From: Brucellaceae bacterium
Lineage (GTDB): Bacteria; Pseudomonadota; Alphaproteobacteria; Rhizobiales; Rhizobiaceae
Assembly (NCBI GenBank): GCA_020637775.1
Contig: JACKJV010000001.1
Span: 496,001-560,000 of the forward strand
Length of the DNA: 64,000 nt
Direction: 5' to 3'
Part shown: piece after piece, positions 42,457-52,152 of the stretch
How the letters are laid out: each line of letters starts with the position of its first letter
How positions within the stretch are numbered: the first letter of the stretch is position 1
Program-made: the position numbers and the translations under genes
Notes under the pieces: generated by a model
What the model was told of the DNA's origin: nothing
What the model saw: only the letters and a program-made list of their open reading frames with translations
The model's database searches: none

Positions 42457-43902
42457 TCAGCGTAGCGAAAGCAACCAGAGCGCAGCCAGGCAGATCAGGA
42501 ACGCCATGGCGCCGTAGCGTCCGTTCCATGCGAAGGCGAGGCGCGTGGCCGGCACATCGGTGATCCGCGAGAGGATGAGATTGGTTGCGCCGAAGGGCGA
42601 GGACGTCAGGTTCAGGCACCAGCCCATGACCAGTGTCAGCGCCAGCAGGTCAGGCTCGATGATGCCGGCCAGCGCCTGGGACAGGAAGGCGCCGAGGAAG
42701 GTGACGGTGAGCATGGGAGGCAGCGCCGCCATCGAGGCCAGCGGCACCAGCGCCAGCACGAAAGCCTGGATGAGGAGGGGCGGGAGGCCCGACAGCCCTG
42801 CCGTTTCCGCCAGCCATTGCGACGGCAGCACCCGTGCCATCACCAGCCCGACAAAGCCGGCCAGTGCCAGCGTCACCGCCTCCGGGCTGCCATCGGGCAT
42901 GGCGCGCAGGAAAAGCCCGCGCACTGCCTCGCCTGGCGGGGTTCCGTCTCCGCGCCCGGTGAGTGCCTGAACGGCCAGCCAGCCGATCGTCGCCGGTACG
43001 GCGGTGAGCATGATGGCGGTGACTGCCGGCACGGCGAAAGCGAGAACCAGCATGCCGGCAAGCAGGGCAAGCGCCGCATAGACGCCGGCCAGCCGCCAGG
43101 CGTCATCTGCAGGCAGCGATGGCACGGTGGCGGCGGCAAGCGGATTGGCCAGCCGCCGGCGCGCCGCGCGGCCTGTCATCCGGTCTTCCATCCAGCCCGC
43201 GAATGCCAGAACGACAGCCGTCGCCGCGCCCCAGCCCGCCAGATGCGTTGCCGTCGCGCCCGGCACGACCGAGACGCAGACATATTGCGAGATGGCGGTC
43301 GGCGACCAGAGGATGAACAGCGAGAAACCACGCGACAGCGCCGACAATTGCCGCTGTTCACGGATCGCGACGACCGCGGGATCCATACCCCGCCCGCCGG
43401 CCCTCGCGCCGCGCTGCACCAGCGGGCCCAGCAGGCTGAGCGCGCCGAAATTCATGATCACGCCCATCAGGTGCCCGCCGGACGCGATGGCCAGAAAGCG
43501 GCGCCCGGGCGGTTGCAGCGTCAGCCACGTGCCAACCGACAAGACAGATTGCGAAACCGAGGCACCGGCCTTCAGCACCGCCAGCAGCGTGATGAAGGCG
43601 AAGAGATAGGCCGAGCGCGTCGCCGCCGTCACAAGCACCGCCCCGGCATCAGGCAGAAGGGCGAGCGCCAGGGCCGCCGCTACCGCTGCAAGAGCCGCGA
43701 GGTAACGCTCCCTGAGCCGCAGGATGCGGTGGCCGGAGACCATGAACACAAGCAGGGTGAGCGCCGAGGCCGGTCCGAACCAGTGGCCGGGGCTGACGGC
43801 TTCCATGCAGGCCAGAAGACAGGTTCCGGCAAGGGCGGCATTGGCCAGCGGATTGCTGACCGCGCTGGGCCGGAATGCCGGTTCATCCTCCTGCGCGATC
43901 AC
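42457..43902 (-). CDS. Polytopic membrane protein of unknown function, transporter-like
   Basis: The 481-residue protein has about twelve hydrophobic segments, with a SVLSVGTWLTLQPPGRRF loop and, near the C terminus, GWCLNLTSSPFGATNLILSR, a conserved-looking polar stretch inside the membrane part. The two halves look related, as in ion-transporter superfamily permeases. I cannot place the family. The best start is a GTG at 43902 behind GGGCAGG; a TTG 15 bp earlier is possible. It lies 83 bp upstream of dctP on the same strand and could belong to the same unit. Confidence 0.75.
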   Translation of the reverse strand: MIAQEDEPAFRPSAVSNPLANAALAGTCLLACMEAVSPGHWFGPASALTLLVFMVSGHRILRLRERYLAALAAVAAALALALLPDAGAVLVTAATRSAYLFAFITLLAVLKAGASVSQSVLSVGTWLTLQPPGRRFLAIASGGHLMGVIMNFGALSLLGPLVQRGARAGGRGMDPAVVAIREQRQLSALSRGFSLFILWSPTAISQYVCVSVVPGATATHLAGWGAATAVVLAFAGWMEDRMTGRAARRRLANPLAAATVPSLPADDAWRLAGVYAALALLAGMLVLAFAVPAVTAIMLTAVPATIGWLAVQALTGRGDGTPPGEAVRGLFLRAMPDGSPEAVTLALAGFVGLVMARVLPSQWLAETAGLSGLPPLLIQAFVLALVPLASMAALPPMLTVTFLGAFLSQALAGIIEPDLLALTLVMGWCLNLTSSPFGATNLILSRITDVPATRLAFAWNGRYGAMAFLICLAALWLLSLR

Positions 43903-44210
43903 ACCTGCCCTGTTCAACGCCCTGTCCTGCCGACGCCTCGCCGGTACCCAGTCTAGAGTATTTCCGGCGAATATTGAATCGTTTGAACGCCGGGAGCTTG
44001 TGCGCTGACGAGACGCGTACGGCGACGCGGTGCAAGCACCGCCAGCCCGTGCGCAACGCTGTCAGCGTGCAAGAAACCAAGCTCAGATGATTGCAGTTTC
44101 TGATTTGATTTCATTTGCTTGCCTCTTCGGCTTGGGTGTCTTTTCCGCTCTGGCTGCGCCGAAATCCTCGCCCGATGCCCGGCATCGCGACGGCGCAAGC
44201 CGCCGCCGGT
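43903..44210. other. Intergenic stretch downstream of mbfA
   Basis: This 308-bp gap separates mbfA from the unknown membrane-protein gene. The part near 44090-44150 is less GC-rich than the neighbours. I find no gene, tRNA or convincing terminator in it; it should contain the promoter of the membrane-protein gene. Confidence 0.4.
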
Positions 44211-45194
44211 TCAGGCATTGCCGATCAGCATGCCCGCCGCGAAGACCAGCGCCCCGCCGAGCACCACCTGGAAGATCGCCCGGCTCCAAGGCGTCTCCAT
44301 CCAGTGATTCTGAATCCAGGCAATGACCCACAATTCAAGGAACACGATCGCCGATGCCGTGATCGTCGCCGTCCAGAATTCCGGAATGAGATAGGGCAGG
44401 GCATGGCCCAGCCCGCCAATGGCGGTCATGATGCCAGAGGCAAAGCCCCGCTTGATCGGCGAACCCCGCCCGGAAATCTTGCCGTCGTCATGGGCGGCTT
44501 CGGTAAAGCCCATGGAAATGCCCGCCCCGACCGAGGCTGAAAGGCCGACAAGAAATGTCGTCCATGTGTCCTGCGTCGCGAAAGCGGTTGCAAAGATCGG
44601 CGCCAGCGTGGAGACGGAACCGTCCATCAGGCCGGCAAGGCCCGGCTGGACATAGGTGAGGATGAACTGCCGCCGCTCGGTATCGTCCTCCTGCGCCTTC
44701 GCATCTTCGTCGAGATGCTTGAGCCCCAGCCGCTGCGCCAGGCTTTCATGCGCCTTTTCCGCCGCCGCAAGGTCACCCAGCAGTTTGCGCGTGGAGGCGT
44801 CGGATGTGCGTTTTGCCGCCTCCAGATAGAAGCGGTGGGCCTGTGCCTCCATCTGCTCGGCCATCTCGCGCACCTTCTCGATGCCCAGCGGACGCACCAG
44901 CCAGTCCGGCTTGCGCTCGTAATAGCCGCGCACATGCTCGCGCCGGATCAGCGGAATGGTTTCGCCGAAGCGCTTGCGATGGGTCTCGATGAGACGGCGG
45001 CGGTGCTCGTCCTCTTCCTCGGCCATCTCGTCAAAGACCTTCGCCGATGCCGGATAATCATCCCGCAACCCGTCCGCATAGGCGCGGTAGATGCGCCCGT
45101 CATCTTCTTCCGATGAAATGGCGAGCGCGAGGATTTCCTGTTCGCTCAAGCTGTCGAAGGAGCGCTTCGACGCCCCGAAAAAACGCGAAATCAT
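44211..45194 (-). CDS. mbfA: MbfA: rubrerythrin-like and VIT1-like iron exporter
   Basis: The 327-residue protein joins an N-terminal ferritin-like diiron domain (EEDDGRIYRAYADGLRDDYP and EEEDEHRRRLIETH, with Glu/His ligands, up to about residue 165) to a C-terminal membrane domain of the CCC1/VIT1 type (GLAGLMDGSVSTLAPIFATA, then SMGFTEAAHDDG). This is the architecture of MbfA, which exports iron and protects Agrobacterium and Bradyrhizobium against iron and peroxide stress. An Irr-type iron element lies 13 bp upstream of its start codon. Confidence 0.94.
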   Translation of the reverse strand: MISRFFGASKRSFDSLSEQEILALAISSEEDDGRIYRAYADGLRDDYPASAKVFDEMAEEEDEHRRRLIETHRKRFGETIPLIRREHVRGYYERKPDWLVRPLGIEKVREMAEQMEAQAHRFYLEAAKRTSDASTRKLLGDLAAAEKAHESLAQRLGLKHLDEDAKAQEDDTERRQFILTYVQPGLAGLMDGSVSTLAPIFATAFATQDTWTTFLVGLSASVGAGISMGFTEAAHDDGKISGRGSPIKRGFASGIMTAIGGLGHALPYLIPEFWTATITASAIVFLELWVIAWIQNHWMETPWSRAIFQVVLGGALVFAAGMLIGNA

Positions 45195-45206
45195 GGATGG
45201 CTCCAG

Positions 45207-45223
45207 TTTGGAATCATTCTAAA
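45207..45223. promoter_or_regulatory. Iron control element (Irr box) upstream of mbfA
   Basis: TTTGGAATCATTCTAAA is a 17-bp palindrome with one mismatch, centred at 45215. It fits the TTTAGAA...TTCTAAA pattern of iron control elements bound by Irr in rhizobia. mbfA is a known Irr target, repressed under iron limitation. Confidence 0.8.
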
Positions 45224-45377
45224 CTAGGCAGGTCCGCATGCCCGGTCAAGCGGCAAGGCGGCGCGCCACAATGCCGCCCCGGCGTTGCAGGCCAGGCCTT
45301 TTTCCCGCCACGGGTCTTGACGCCTGCTGCCCCTTGGCCGACCTTGGGCGCGATGCCGACCGGACGGGAAACCGGAG

Positions 45378-45845
45378 ATGATCGAGATCGAGCGGAAGTT
45401 TCTTGTTGCTGACCAGGGTTGGCAGGCGTCGGCGGATTCGGGGACTCTTCTTCTCCAGGGCTATATCGCCATCAGCAACGGCAATTCCGTGCGTGTCCGC
45501 ATCAAGGGAGACGGATCGGCGTGGCTGACCGTCAAGGCCGGGTCGGGTCTGGTGCGCGAGGAATATGAATATTCGGTTCCCGTGGCCCATGCCCGGCGCC
45601 TGCTCGACCGCTGCATTGGCAACCTGATCGAGAAGACCCGCTATCTGGTCCCCCATGAAGGCTTTGTCTGGGAGGTCGATGTCTTTCATGGTGCCCTGGA
45701 AGGCGCCATGGTCTGCGAGGTCGAGATGGAGAGCGAGGCGGACGATCCGCCCTTGCCGGCATGGTGCGGCCCGGAGGTGACGGGCGACCCGCGCTGGTCG
45801 AACACGCAGCTTGCCATGCACGGCCTGCCGGAGGATGCCGTGTGA
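45378..45845 (+). CDS. CYTH-domain protein, probable inorganic triphosphatase
   Basis: The 155-residue protein is a single CYTH domain with the N-terminal ExExK motif (EIERKF) and the paired charged strands (SVRVRIKGDG, TVKAGSG, EVDVFHG, EVEMES) lining the triphosphate tunnel. Bacterial members hydrolyse inorganic triphosphate or related polyphosphates. Its stop overlaps the start of the CHAD gene by three bases, so the two halves usually fused in YgiF-type proteins are encoded here as separate, coupled genes. Confidence 0.9.
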   Translation: MIEIERKFLVADQGWQASADSGTLLLQGYIAISNGNSVRVRIKGDGSAWLTVKAGSGLVREEYEYSVPVAHARRLLDRCIGNLIEKTRYLVPHEGFVWEVDVFHGALEGAMVCEVEMESEADDPPLPAWCGPEVTGDPRWSNTQLAMHGLPEDAV

Positions 45846-46759
45846 GCTACCGGATCGATCCGGGCAAACCGCTGGGCAATGAAACCCGCCGCATCGTGGC
45901 CGCTGCCGCCGCATCGGCCAAGGCGGTGCTGGCCGTGGACACAACCAGCGCGTCTGCCGCATGGGAGGCGCGAAAGGCCGTCAAGCGGGCGCGCTCCGCA
46001 TTGCGCCTGGTGCGGGCGGCGGATCGCGCGGCCTGCGGCATCTGCAACGGGGAACTGAGGGCTGTCCAGGCAGCGCTGGCGATGCCGCGCGAGGAGGAAG
46101 CGCATCGCGAAGCCGCCATCAGCATGCGCCAATGGTGCGCCGGTCAGGGCAACAGGACCGCCGCCGACCTTTTCGACAGGCTGCGCGCTGCGCTCGACCG
46201 GCCGGCCTGTGTCCGAACTGCGTCCCGTGCATGGGCTGAAAGCCCGGACAGGCTCGGGGAACGGCTGGACCAGGCTGTACGGGCGCTCGACGGCTTTGCC
46301 GATGGCCTGTCGCCCCGGCGGCAATGCCGTGTCATCGAGACGGGTCTGTCGGCGGCGATGCGCAAGGCCGCTGTCACTCTCGACATTGCCGTGGAAACGG
46401 GAACGCCGGACGCCTGGCACGAATTCCGCAAGCATGTGAAGCACCACCGCATGCACATGCGACTGTTGAAACCGGCCTGGCCGGGCATGTTGCGGCTGCG
46501 TGCCGATGTCGCCCGGCTGATCCAGGTCGACCTGGGCGAGGACCACGACATCTGGCTTCTGCAAGCCCTTGCAGAAAACGAGCCGGGCCTTGCCGAATGG
46601 CCGGACGGCATTGCCGAGTTGACGGCCTGCGTGGATGCGCGTTCGCGCCTGCTCAGGCGCAATGCCAGGCGCGGTGCGCGTTACCTGTTCCGGGACAACC
46701 CGTCCGTGCTTGCCGGCATGATTGGCGGGCTCTGGAGACGGGCGCAGAAGGATGCCTGA
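45842..46759 (+). CDS. CHAD-domain protein (polyphosphate-associated)
   Basis: The 305-residue, histidine- and arginine-rich helical protein has the CHAD pattern: paired basic helices with EARKAVKRARSALRLVR near residue 40 and WHEFRKHVKHHRMHMRL near 195, and LGEDHDIWLL later. CHAD proteins bind polyphosphate. It begins with a GTG overlapping the CYTH stop (GTGTGA), which indicates coupled translation. Confidence 0.9.
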   Translation: MSYRIDPGKPLGNETRRIVAAAAASAKAVLAVDTTSASAAWEARKAVKRARSALRLVRAADRAACGICNGELRAVQAALAMPREEEAHREAAISMRQWCAGQGNRTAADLFDRLRAALDRPACVRTASRAWAESPDRLGERLDQAVRALDGFADGLSPRRQCRVIETGLSAAMRKAAVTLDIAVETGTPDAWHEFRKHVKHHRMHMRLLKPAWPGMLRLRADVARLIQVDLGEDHDIWLLQALAENEPGLAEWPDGIAELTACVDARSRLLRRNARRGARYLFRDNPSVLAGMIGGLWRRAQKDA

Positions 46760-46868
46760 GCGGCCGGCGTGAGCGGGGGCGCTTCACTTTTCCGCCATCG
46801 CGCGGCTGGCTGCTTGCGCGACGGCCCCGCAGTCTGTTCCCATGGGCGCCGTGCAACGGGAGGTCCGC

Positions 46869-47660
46869 ATGGCAAACCTGACTGACCGCATCGGCCGGCG
46901 GCTCGCGCAATTCCTGCAGACCGAATCTTCCGGCTACGAGCCCTACACCCCTTCGGACCCCGAAACCCTCAAGGCTGTCCTTCAGCCCGGCGACATCCTT
47001 CTGGTGGAGGGAAACCAACGTGTCTCCGCGGTCATAAAATATCTCACCCAGTCCACCTGGAGCCACGCGGCGGTCTATGTCGGCGATGCGCTCGATCCGC
47101 CCGGTGACGGCAGCGAGCGGCACCGCCTCGTCGAGGTGGTGCTGGGAGAAGGCTGCATCTCGGTGCCGCTGTCGAAATACCGGACCTACAATACCCGCAT
47201 CTGCCGCGCCCATGCCCTGTCGCAGGCCGACCGCAACCGCGTTGTCGCCTTCATGGTCGACAGCCTCGGCCTGCAATACGACATGCGCCACATCCTGGAC
47301 ATGCTGCGCTATTTCTTCCCGTTTCCGCCGGTTCCTGTGCGCTGGCGACGCCGCATGATCGCCTTCGGTTCGGGCGATCCGACCCGCGCCATCTGCTCCT
47401 CGCTGATCGCCCAGGCGTTCCAGTCCGTTCCCTACCCCATCCTGCCTGAGGTGACGCGTGCGCCCGGCCGGGCGGCGGCGGCCTCCACCTATTCCCGCTC
47501 CGAGATCCTGCATATCCGCAATCACACGCTGTTCACGCCGCGCGACTTCGATCTTTCGCCCTATTTCGCCGTGGTCAAGCCGACGCTGGAAAGCGATTTC
47601 GACTATCGCAAGATCGTCTGGGGCAGCGGCGCTGATGCAAACAGTGCGGCGTCAGGCTGA
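46869..47660 (+). CDS. YiiX/YebB-like permuted papain-fold hydrolase
   Basis: The 263-residue protein has LQPGDILLVEGNQRVSAVIK near residue 40, the histidine motif WSHAAVYVG near 67, and the cysteine motif AICSSLIAQAF near 177, in the order expected for the permuted NlpC/P60-like group of YiiX and YebB. Such proteins are thought to cleave amide or lipid ester bonds. There is no signal peptide, so it is probably cytosolic. The ATG at 46869 follows GGGAGG. Its 3' end overlaps the convergent SulP gene by nine bases. Confidence 0.88.
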   Translation: MANLTDRIGRRLAQFLQTESSGYEPYTPSDPETLKAVLQPGDILLVEGNQRVSAVIKYLTQSTWSHAAVYVGDALDPPGDGSERHRLVEVVLGEGCISVPLSKYRTYNTRICRAHALSQADRNRVVAFMVDSLGLQYDMRHILDMLRYFFPFPPVPVRWRRRMIAFGSGDPTRAICSSLIAQAFQSVPYPILPEVTRAPGRAAAASTYSRSEILHIRNHTLFTPRDFDLSPYFAVVKPTLESDFDYRKIVWGSGADANSAASG

Positions 47661-49346
47661 TGCGGCTTCTCCCGCCATCGCGCGTGCGGTGGCGATGTCA
47701 GGGGCATAGCGGACCCGCGGCGCGGCCACGCCCTGGCTTTCCAGCATATGACGCACGGGACCGGAGGCGCCGGAAATGATCATCGAGACCTGCGCGCGCT
47801 CCGCCTTGCGCAGGCTGCCCTCGATCACGTTTGCGGCGGTGGAATCGAGAAACGGCACGGCCGAGCAATCGAGGATGAAGACCCGGTGCTTGTCGGCGAT
47901 CCGGTCCAGGACGGAGCCGACGGTCGAGGCCGCACCGAAGAAGAAGGCGCCCGAAATGCGATAGACGACGATGCCGGGATCGTCTCCCGCCTCGTCCTGT
48001 TCCGGTTCGCCGATCCGGTCTGCCCGGTCGGTCACGGCGAAGGGCTTGTCCGGCTCCACCGCGATGATCTTGCCCATGCGGTCGATGAACAGGATGGCGC
48101 CCAGCGCGAAACCGACCACGATGCCTTCGGTCAGATCGCGGAAGACGACGAGCAGAAATGTGACGGCCAGGACCAGGGTGTCGCCTCGCGATGCCCGCAC
48201 CAGCGCGGCGATGGCGTGTTTCTCGACCATGTTCCAGGCGACGATGGCGAGTACGCCGGCCAGCGCGGCCAGCGGGATATAGGCGGCCAACGGCGCGGCC
48301 ACCGCCATGAAGACCAGCAGGAAGACGGCATGCAGCATGCCGGAAACCGGGCTGCGCGCGCCAGAGCGGACATTCGTCGCCGTGCGCGCGATCGTGCCGG
48401 TCACGCAGAAACCGCCGAACAGGGCCGACCCCATATTGGCGAAGCCCTGCCCGACGAGTTCGCAATTGGAGCGGTGGCGGCGACCGGTCATGCCGTCGGC
48501 CACCACCGCCGACAGCAGGGATTCGATGGCGCCAAGGAGCGTGAAGGAGATGGCCGCCGGAAGGATGTCGACGACACGCGACAGCGACAGGTCCGGCAGG
48601 GCCGGTGCCGGCAGCGTCCTGGGAATTCCGCCGAATTTCGTGCCGATGGTTTCCACCGGCAGGGCCAGCGCCCAGGCGCCCAGCGAGGCGACTGCGATGG
48701 CCAGGATCATGCCCGGCCAGCCGGGGCGAAACCGTTTCAGGCCCAGAATCAGGGCAATCGTGCCGACGGAAAGGGCAATGGCGGCCGGGCTTGCCGTGCC
48801 GGCGGCGGCCGCCAGCGCCTGCAGTTTTTCAGGCAGGGGGCCGGGTTCCCCGCCGGGCAGTTGGAGGCCGAACAGATCGCGCAACTGGCTGGCCAGGATG
48901 ATGACCCCGATGCCGGCGGTAAAGCCGACCGTCACGGGATAGGGGATGAACTTGATGTAGGAGCCCAGCCGCAGCCAGCCCGCGCCGGCCAGCATCATGC
49001 CGGAAAGGAAGGTCGCCAGAATGAGTCCGTCCACCCCATGGACGGCAACGGTGGCGGCGACCAGCACGATGAAGGCCCCGGCCGGACCGCCGATCTGGTA
49101 GCGGCTGCCGCCAAGCAGCGAGACCAGAAAACCGCCGGCGATTGCGGTGTAGAGGCCGCGTTCGGGCCCGACACCCGAAGCGATGGCAATCGCCATGGAC
49201 AGCGGCAGCGCCACGATGGCAACGGTGAGGCCGGCCAGCGCATCGGCGCGCAGCCAGTCCGCCGTATAGCCTTCGCGCAGGACGGTGACGAGCTTCGGTG
49301 TGAACAGCCCGCCGGTCGTGGCTGCGTCTGGATTGGTTTTCAGCAT
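47652..49346 (-). CDS. SulP/SLC26 family anion permease with STAS domain
   Basis: The 564-residue protein has the SulP transmembrane core (GLTVAIVALPLSMAIAIASG near residue 42, GGSRYQIGGPAGAFIVLVAA near 80) and a C-terminal STAS domain (FILDCSAVPFLDSTAANVIE). SulP proteins carry sulfate, bicarbonate or dicarboxylates; the substrate is not evident. It is monocistronic and convergent with the YiiX-like gene. Confidence 0.94.
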   Translation of the reverse strand: MLKTNPDAATTGGLFTPKLVTVLREGYTADWLRADALAGLTVAIVALPLSMAIAIASGVGPERGLYTAIAGGFLVSLLGGSRYQIGGPAGAFIVLVAATVAVHGVDGLILATFLSGMMLAGAGWLRLGSYIKFIPYPVTVGFTAGIGVIILASQLRDLFGLQLPGGEPGPLPEKLQALAAAAGTASPAAIALSVGTIALILGLKRFRPGWPGMILAIAVASLGAWALALPVETIGTKFGGIPRTLPAPALPDLSLSRVVDILPAAISFTLLGAIESLLSAVVADGMTGRRHRSNCELVGQGFANMGSALFGGFCVTGTIARTATNVRSGARSPVSGMLHAVFLLVFMAVAAPLAAYIPLAALAGVLAIVAWNMVEKHAIAALVRASRGDTLVLAVTFLLVVFRDLTEGIVVGFALGAILFIDRMGKIIAVEPDKPFAVTDRADRIGEPEQDEAGDDPGIVVYRISGAFFFGAASTVGSVLDRIADKHRVFILDCSAVPFLDSTAANVIEGSLRKAERAQVSMIISGASGPVRHMLESQGVAAPRVRYAPDIATARAMAGEAASA

Positions 49347-49480
49347 GATGTCATGTTCGTCGAGATAGAAAGACAGGGTACGGATGTTTGCACATGGCCG
49401 CGTTTGACGTTAAGACCCGCCGCGCGGTCGGGCAAGAGGCGGGCCGGAAACAAGCTCGAACGGACGGGAAAGCAGCGCGT

Positions 49481-50104
49481 ATGGCCATTGAATTCAGCAG
49501 GGAAAAACTCGACCGGATCCAGAGCTTGCGCCGGCTGGCGCTGTTCGTGGTCTTGCTGATCGCCTTCCTGGCCCTCGCCTTTGTCTCCTCGCCCGGCGAT
49601 GGCGAAATGCACGAGTTCGTCGAGGCGACGGGAATCGGCTTCATCGTGATCGGCATCATGGGCAGGCTCTGGTCGACCCTGTATATCGGCGGACGCAAGG
49701 CGCAGGTGCTTGTGCAGTCCGGTCCCTATTCGGTGACCCGCAATCCGCTCTATGTGTTTTCCACCATCGCCGCTGCCGGTGTCGGCGCACAAACCGGCTC
49801 GATCTCCATAGCCGTCATCTTCCTGTTTGGCTGCTGGCTGGCCTTCCACATCCTCATCCTCAAGGAAGAGGCCTTCCTTTCGGGCGCCTTGGGCCAGCCT
49901 TATGCGGACTATTGTGACCGGGTGCCCCGCTTCCTGCCCAATCCGTTCCTCTATCGCGACGAGGCCGAACTGCTGATCGTTCCGCGCCGGCTTTACTCGA
50001 CACTCATGGACGGCCTTGTCTTCTTTGCCGCCCTGCCGCTCTTCGAAGTGATCGAATACCTGCAGGACGCGGGTTACCTGACCGTCATGCTCCGGCTGCC
50101 CTGA
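49481..50104 (+). CDS. Isoprenylcysteine carboxyl methyltransferase family membrane protein
   Basis: The 207-residue membrane protein has four or more hydrophobic segments and the SAM-binding motif of the ICMT/PEMT group, SGPYSVTRNPLYVFS near residue 82, followed by KEEAFLSGALGQPYADYCDR. It probably methylates a lipid or small molecule at the membrane. The ATG at 49481 gives MAIEFSREKLDRIQ; an in-frame start at 49394 is possible but adds a polar leader. It ends five bases from the convergent purK. Confidence 0.85.
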   Translation: MAIEFSREKLDRIQSLRRLALFVVLLIAFLALAFVSSPGDGEMHEFVEATGIGFIVIGIMGRLWSTLYIGGRKAQVLVQSGPYSVTRNPLYVFSTIAAAGVGAQTGSISIAVIFLFGCWLAFHILILKEEAFLSGALGQPYADYCDRVPRFLPNPFLYRDEAELLIVPRRLYSTLMDGLVFFAALPLFEVIEYLQDAGYLTVMLRLP

Positions 50105-50108
50105 TGCA

Positions 50109-51185
50109 TCAGCGGCGCTTCAGCCGCGTCACATGGCCCATCTTGCGGCCGGGCCGGGCCTCGGCCTTGCCATAGAGATGCAAGACGGCGTCCGCTTCCT
50201 GCGCGATGGCCGGCACCCGGTCGATGTCGTTTCCGATCAGGTTTTCCATCACGCAGTCGGAATGGCGGTCGCCAAGGCCAAGCGGCAGGCCGGCCACGGC
50301 ACGGATGTGCTGTTCGAACTGCGAGATGGCGCAGGCGGCTTCCGTCCAGTGGCCGGAATTGTGAACCCGCGGCGCCATTTCGTTGGCAACGAGCGTGCCA
50401 TCGGCCATGACGAAGAATTCCACGCCGATCACACCGACATATCCAAGCGCTTCCAGGATCGCCGAGGCAGCGGCGATGGCCGCCGTGGCCGTCTGCGCGG
50501 ATATGGCGGCAGGAACGGTCGAGCTATGCAGGATCCCGTCACGATGGACATTCTCCGCCGGCGCATAGGCGCGGATCGTTCCATCCTGGCTGCGCGCCGC
50601 GATGACCGAGATCTCGCGCTCGAACGCCACGAAGCCTTCCAGGATGAGCGGCACCGCACCCATGCCCTCGAAGACGCCGGCGGCATCCTCGCCGGAGGCA
50701 TTGCGGAACACGCGCTGGCCCTTGCCGTCATAGCCCAGCCTGCGGGTCTTGAGCACGCCATTGCCGCCGAACGCTTCAAGCCCGGCAGCCAGATCCGCGT
50801 CGCCGTCAACCGCGCGGAAGGGCGCGGTGGCGATACCGGCTCCGTTCAGGAACGTCTTTTCCGCAAGCCTGTCCTGTGCCGTCTCAAGGGCCGCCGGGGC
50901 GGGATGAACCGCCACGCGCGGCAGAAGCGAACGCGCAGCCATCACCGGCACGTTCTCGAATTCGTAGGTCACGACATCGCAGGCGGCCGCCAATTCCTCC
51001 AGCGCGTCGGCATCGTCATAGGCCGCCGCGATCTGTCCGTTGGCCACCTGCGACGCCGGACAGCCGGGCTGGGGTTCGAGGATCACGGTGCGGTAGCCAA
51101 GGCGCGCGGCCGCCATTGCCAGCATGCGGCCAAGCTGGCCGCCACCGATGATGCCGATCGTGGAATTGGGGGGAAGCGGGCTCAT
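50109..51185 (-). CDS. purK: 5-(Carboxyamino)imidazole ribonucleotide synthase
   Basis: PurK makes N5-CAIR from AIR, ATP and bicarbonate. The 358-residue ATP-grasp protein starts with [17 protein letters not shown], contains [14 protein letters not shown] and [17 protein letters not shown], all family motifs. It overlaps purE by four bases, the normal purE-purK order of alphaproteobacteria. Confidence 0.97.
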   Translation of the reverse strand: MSPLPPNSTIGIIGGGQLGRMLAMAAARLGYRTVILEPQPGCPASQVANGQIAAAYDDADALEELAAACDVVTYEFENVPVMAARSLLPRVAVHPAPAALETAQDRLAEKTFLNGAGIATAPFRAVDGDADLAAGLEAFGGNGVLKTRRLGYDGKGQRVFRNASGEDAAGVFEGMGAVPLILEGFVAFEREISVIAARSQDGTIRAYAPAENVHRDGILHSSTVPAAISAQTATAAIAAASAILEALGYVGVIGVEFFVMADGTLVANEMAPRVHNSGHWTEAACAISQFEQHIRAVAGLPLGLGDRHSDCVMENLIGNDIDRVPAIAQEADAVLHLYGKAEARPGRKMGHVTRLKRR

Positions 51186-51676
51186 GCGTCATCCACCGGT
51201 TCTTCGCCAACGGCAGCGCTGCGGGCCGCGCGCAGGCTATCGAGCCGGCCGGCGAGCGCCTCATCGGAAAGTGCGAGCACGGCTGCGGCCAGCAGGCCCG
51301 CATTGGTTGCCCCCGCCTTGCCGATGGCCAGCGTGCCGACAGGAATGCCGCCCGGCATCTGCACGATCGAAAGCAGCGAATCCTGCCCCGAAAGGGCGGC
51401 AGACTGCACCGGAACGCCGAAAACCGGCAGGGGCGTCAGCGCCGCGACCATGCCGGGCAGATGCGCCGCGCCGCCGGCGCCGGCAATGATCACCTTGAAG
51501 CCGTTGGCCCTGGCGGAGCGGGCGAAGTCGTACATACGCTCGGGCGTACGGTGGGCCGAGACGATCCGCGCGCTGTAGGCGACGCCGAGTTCGTCGAGCA
51601 CGTCCGCGGCATGTTTCATGGTCGGCCAGTCGGACTGGCTGCCCATGATGATGGCGACGTCTGCGGCTGCGGACAT
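51182..51676 (-). CDS. purE: N5-carboxyaminoimidazole ribonucleotide mutase
   Basis: PurE converts N5-CAIR to CAIR in purine synthesis. The 164-residue protein has the substrate loop [25 protein letters not shown] and the [11 protein letters not shown] motif. A strong ribosome site (CAGGAGATTTAGCC) precedes the ATG. Confidence 0.97.
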   Translation of the reverse strand: MSAAADVAIIMGSQSDWPTMKHAADVLDELGVAYSARIVSAHRTPERMYDFARSARANGFKVIIAGAGGAAHLPGMVAALTPLPVFGVPVQSAALSGQDSLLSIVQMPGGIPVGTLAIGKAGATNAGLLAAAVLALSDEALAGRLDSLRAARSAAVGEEPVDDA

Positions 51677-51712
51677 GGCTAAATCTCCTGCTCGGACCTG
51701 GCGCCCGCCGGG

Positions 51713-51940
51713 TCAGGCGATGATGTCGGGAATGATGGAATCCTCGAGCGCCTGGAGCCTGTCCTTGATGGCAAGCTTCTTCTTCTTCATGCGCTGGATG
51801 CGCAGCGGATCGCAGCCCGTGGCGATCATGGCGTCTATGGCGGCGTCGAAGTCGGCATGGTCCTGTTTCAGTCGCGCAAATTCAAGGCGGATATCCGCCT
51901 GTTCCTGTTCGGACATGCCGGTCATCGGTCTCGTTTCCAT
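51713..51940 (-). CDS. DUF465 (YdcH) family small protein
   Basis: The roughly 75-residue protein is a helical hairpin with LEFARLKQDHADFDAAIDAM and KKKKLAIKDRLQALED, the YdcH/DUF465 pattern. Its function is unknown. Several in-frame ATGs (51940, 51925, 51916) are possible; 51940 is chosen arbitrarily among them. It lies 36 bp upstream of purE on the same strand and is divergent from another DUF465 gene. Confidence 0.85.
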   Translation of the reverse strand: METRPMTGMSEQEQADIRLEFARLKQDHADFDAAIDAMIATGCDPLRIQRMKKKKLAIKDRLQALEDSIIPDIIA

Positions 51941-52152
51941 CTGGGTACCGGCCACCCTGAAAAGGGTGCAGCCGGCTGCTTCGTGGCCCGGCCCATAGCA
52001 TATCTTCGACTGTAACGGAATTCTACCAGAACGCATTCGACAGCGCCTTTCATCTCTGGCAGAGTGTCATCGTAATGTCATGTCACCGGGCTTCTCGCCC
52101 GCGGCGGTGCGGGCCCGGCGACCCTGTTCAAACAGCGGAAGGAGAGCTGGCC

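Noticed and set aside
47748-49559. Long plus-strand open frame opposite the SulP gene
   Set aside because: Low-complexity Gly/Arg/Asp-rich translation with no motif; the minus strand encodes a complete SulP permease.
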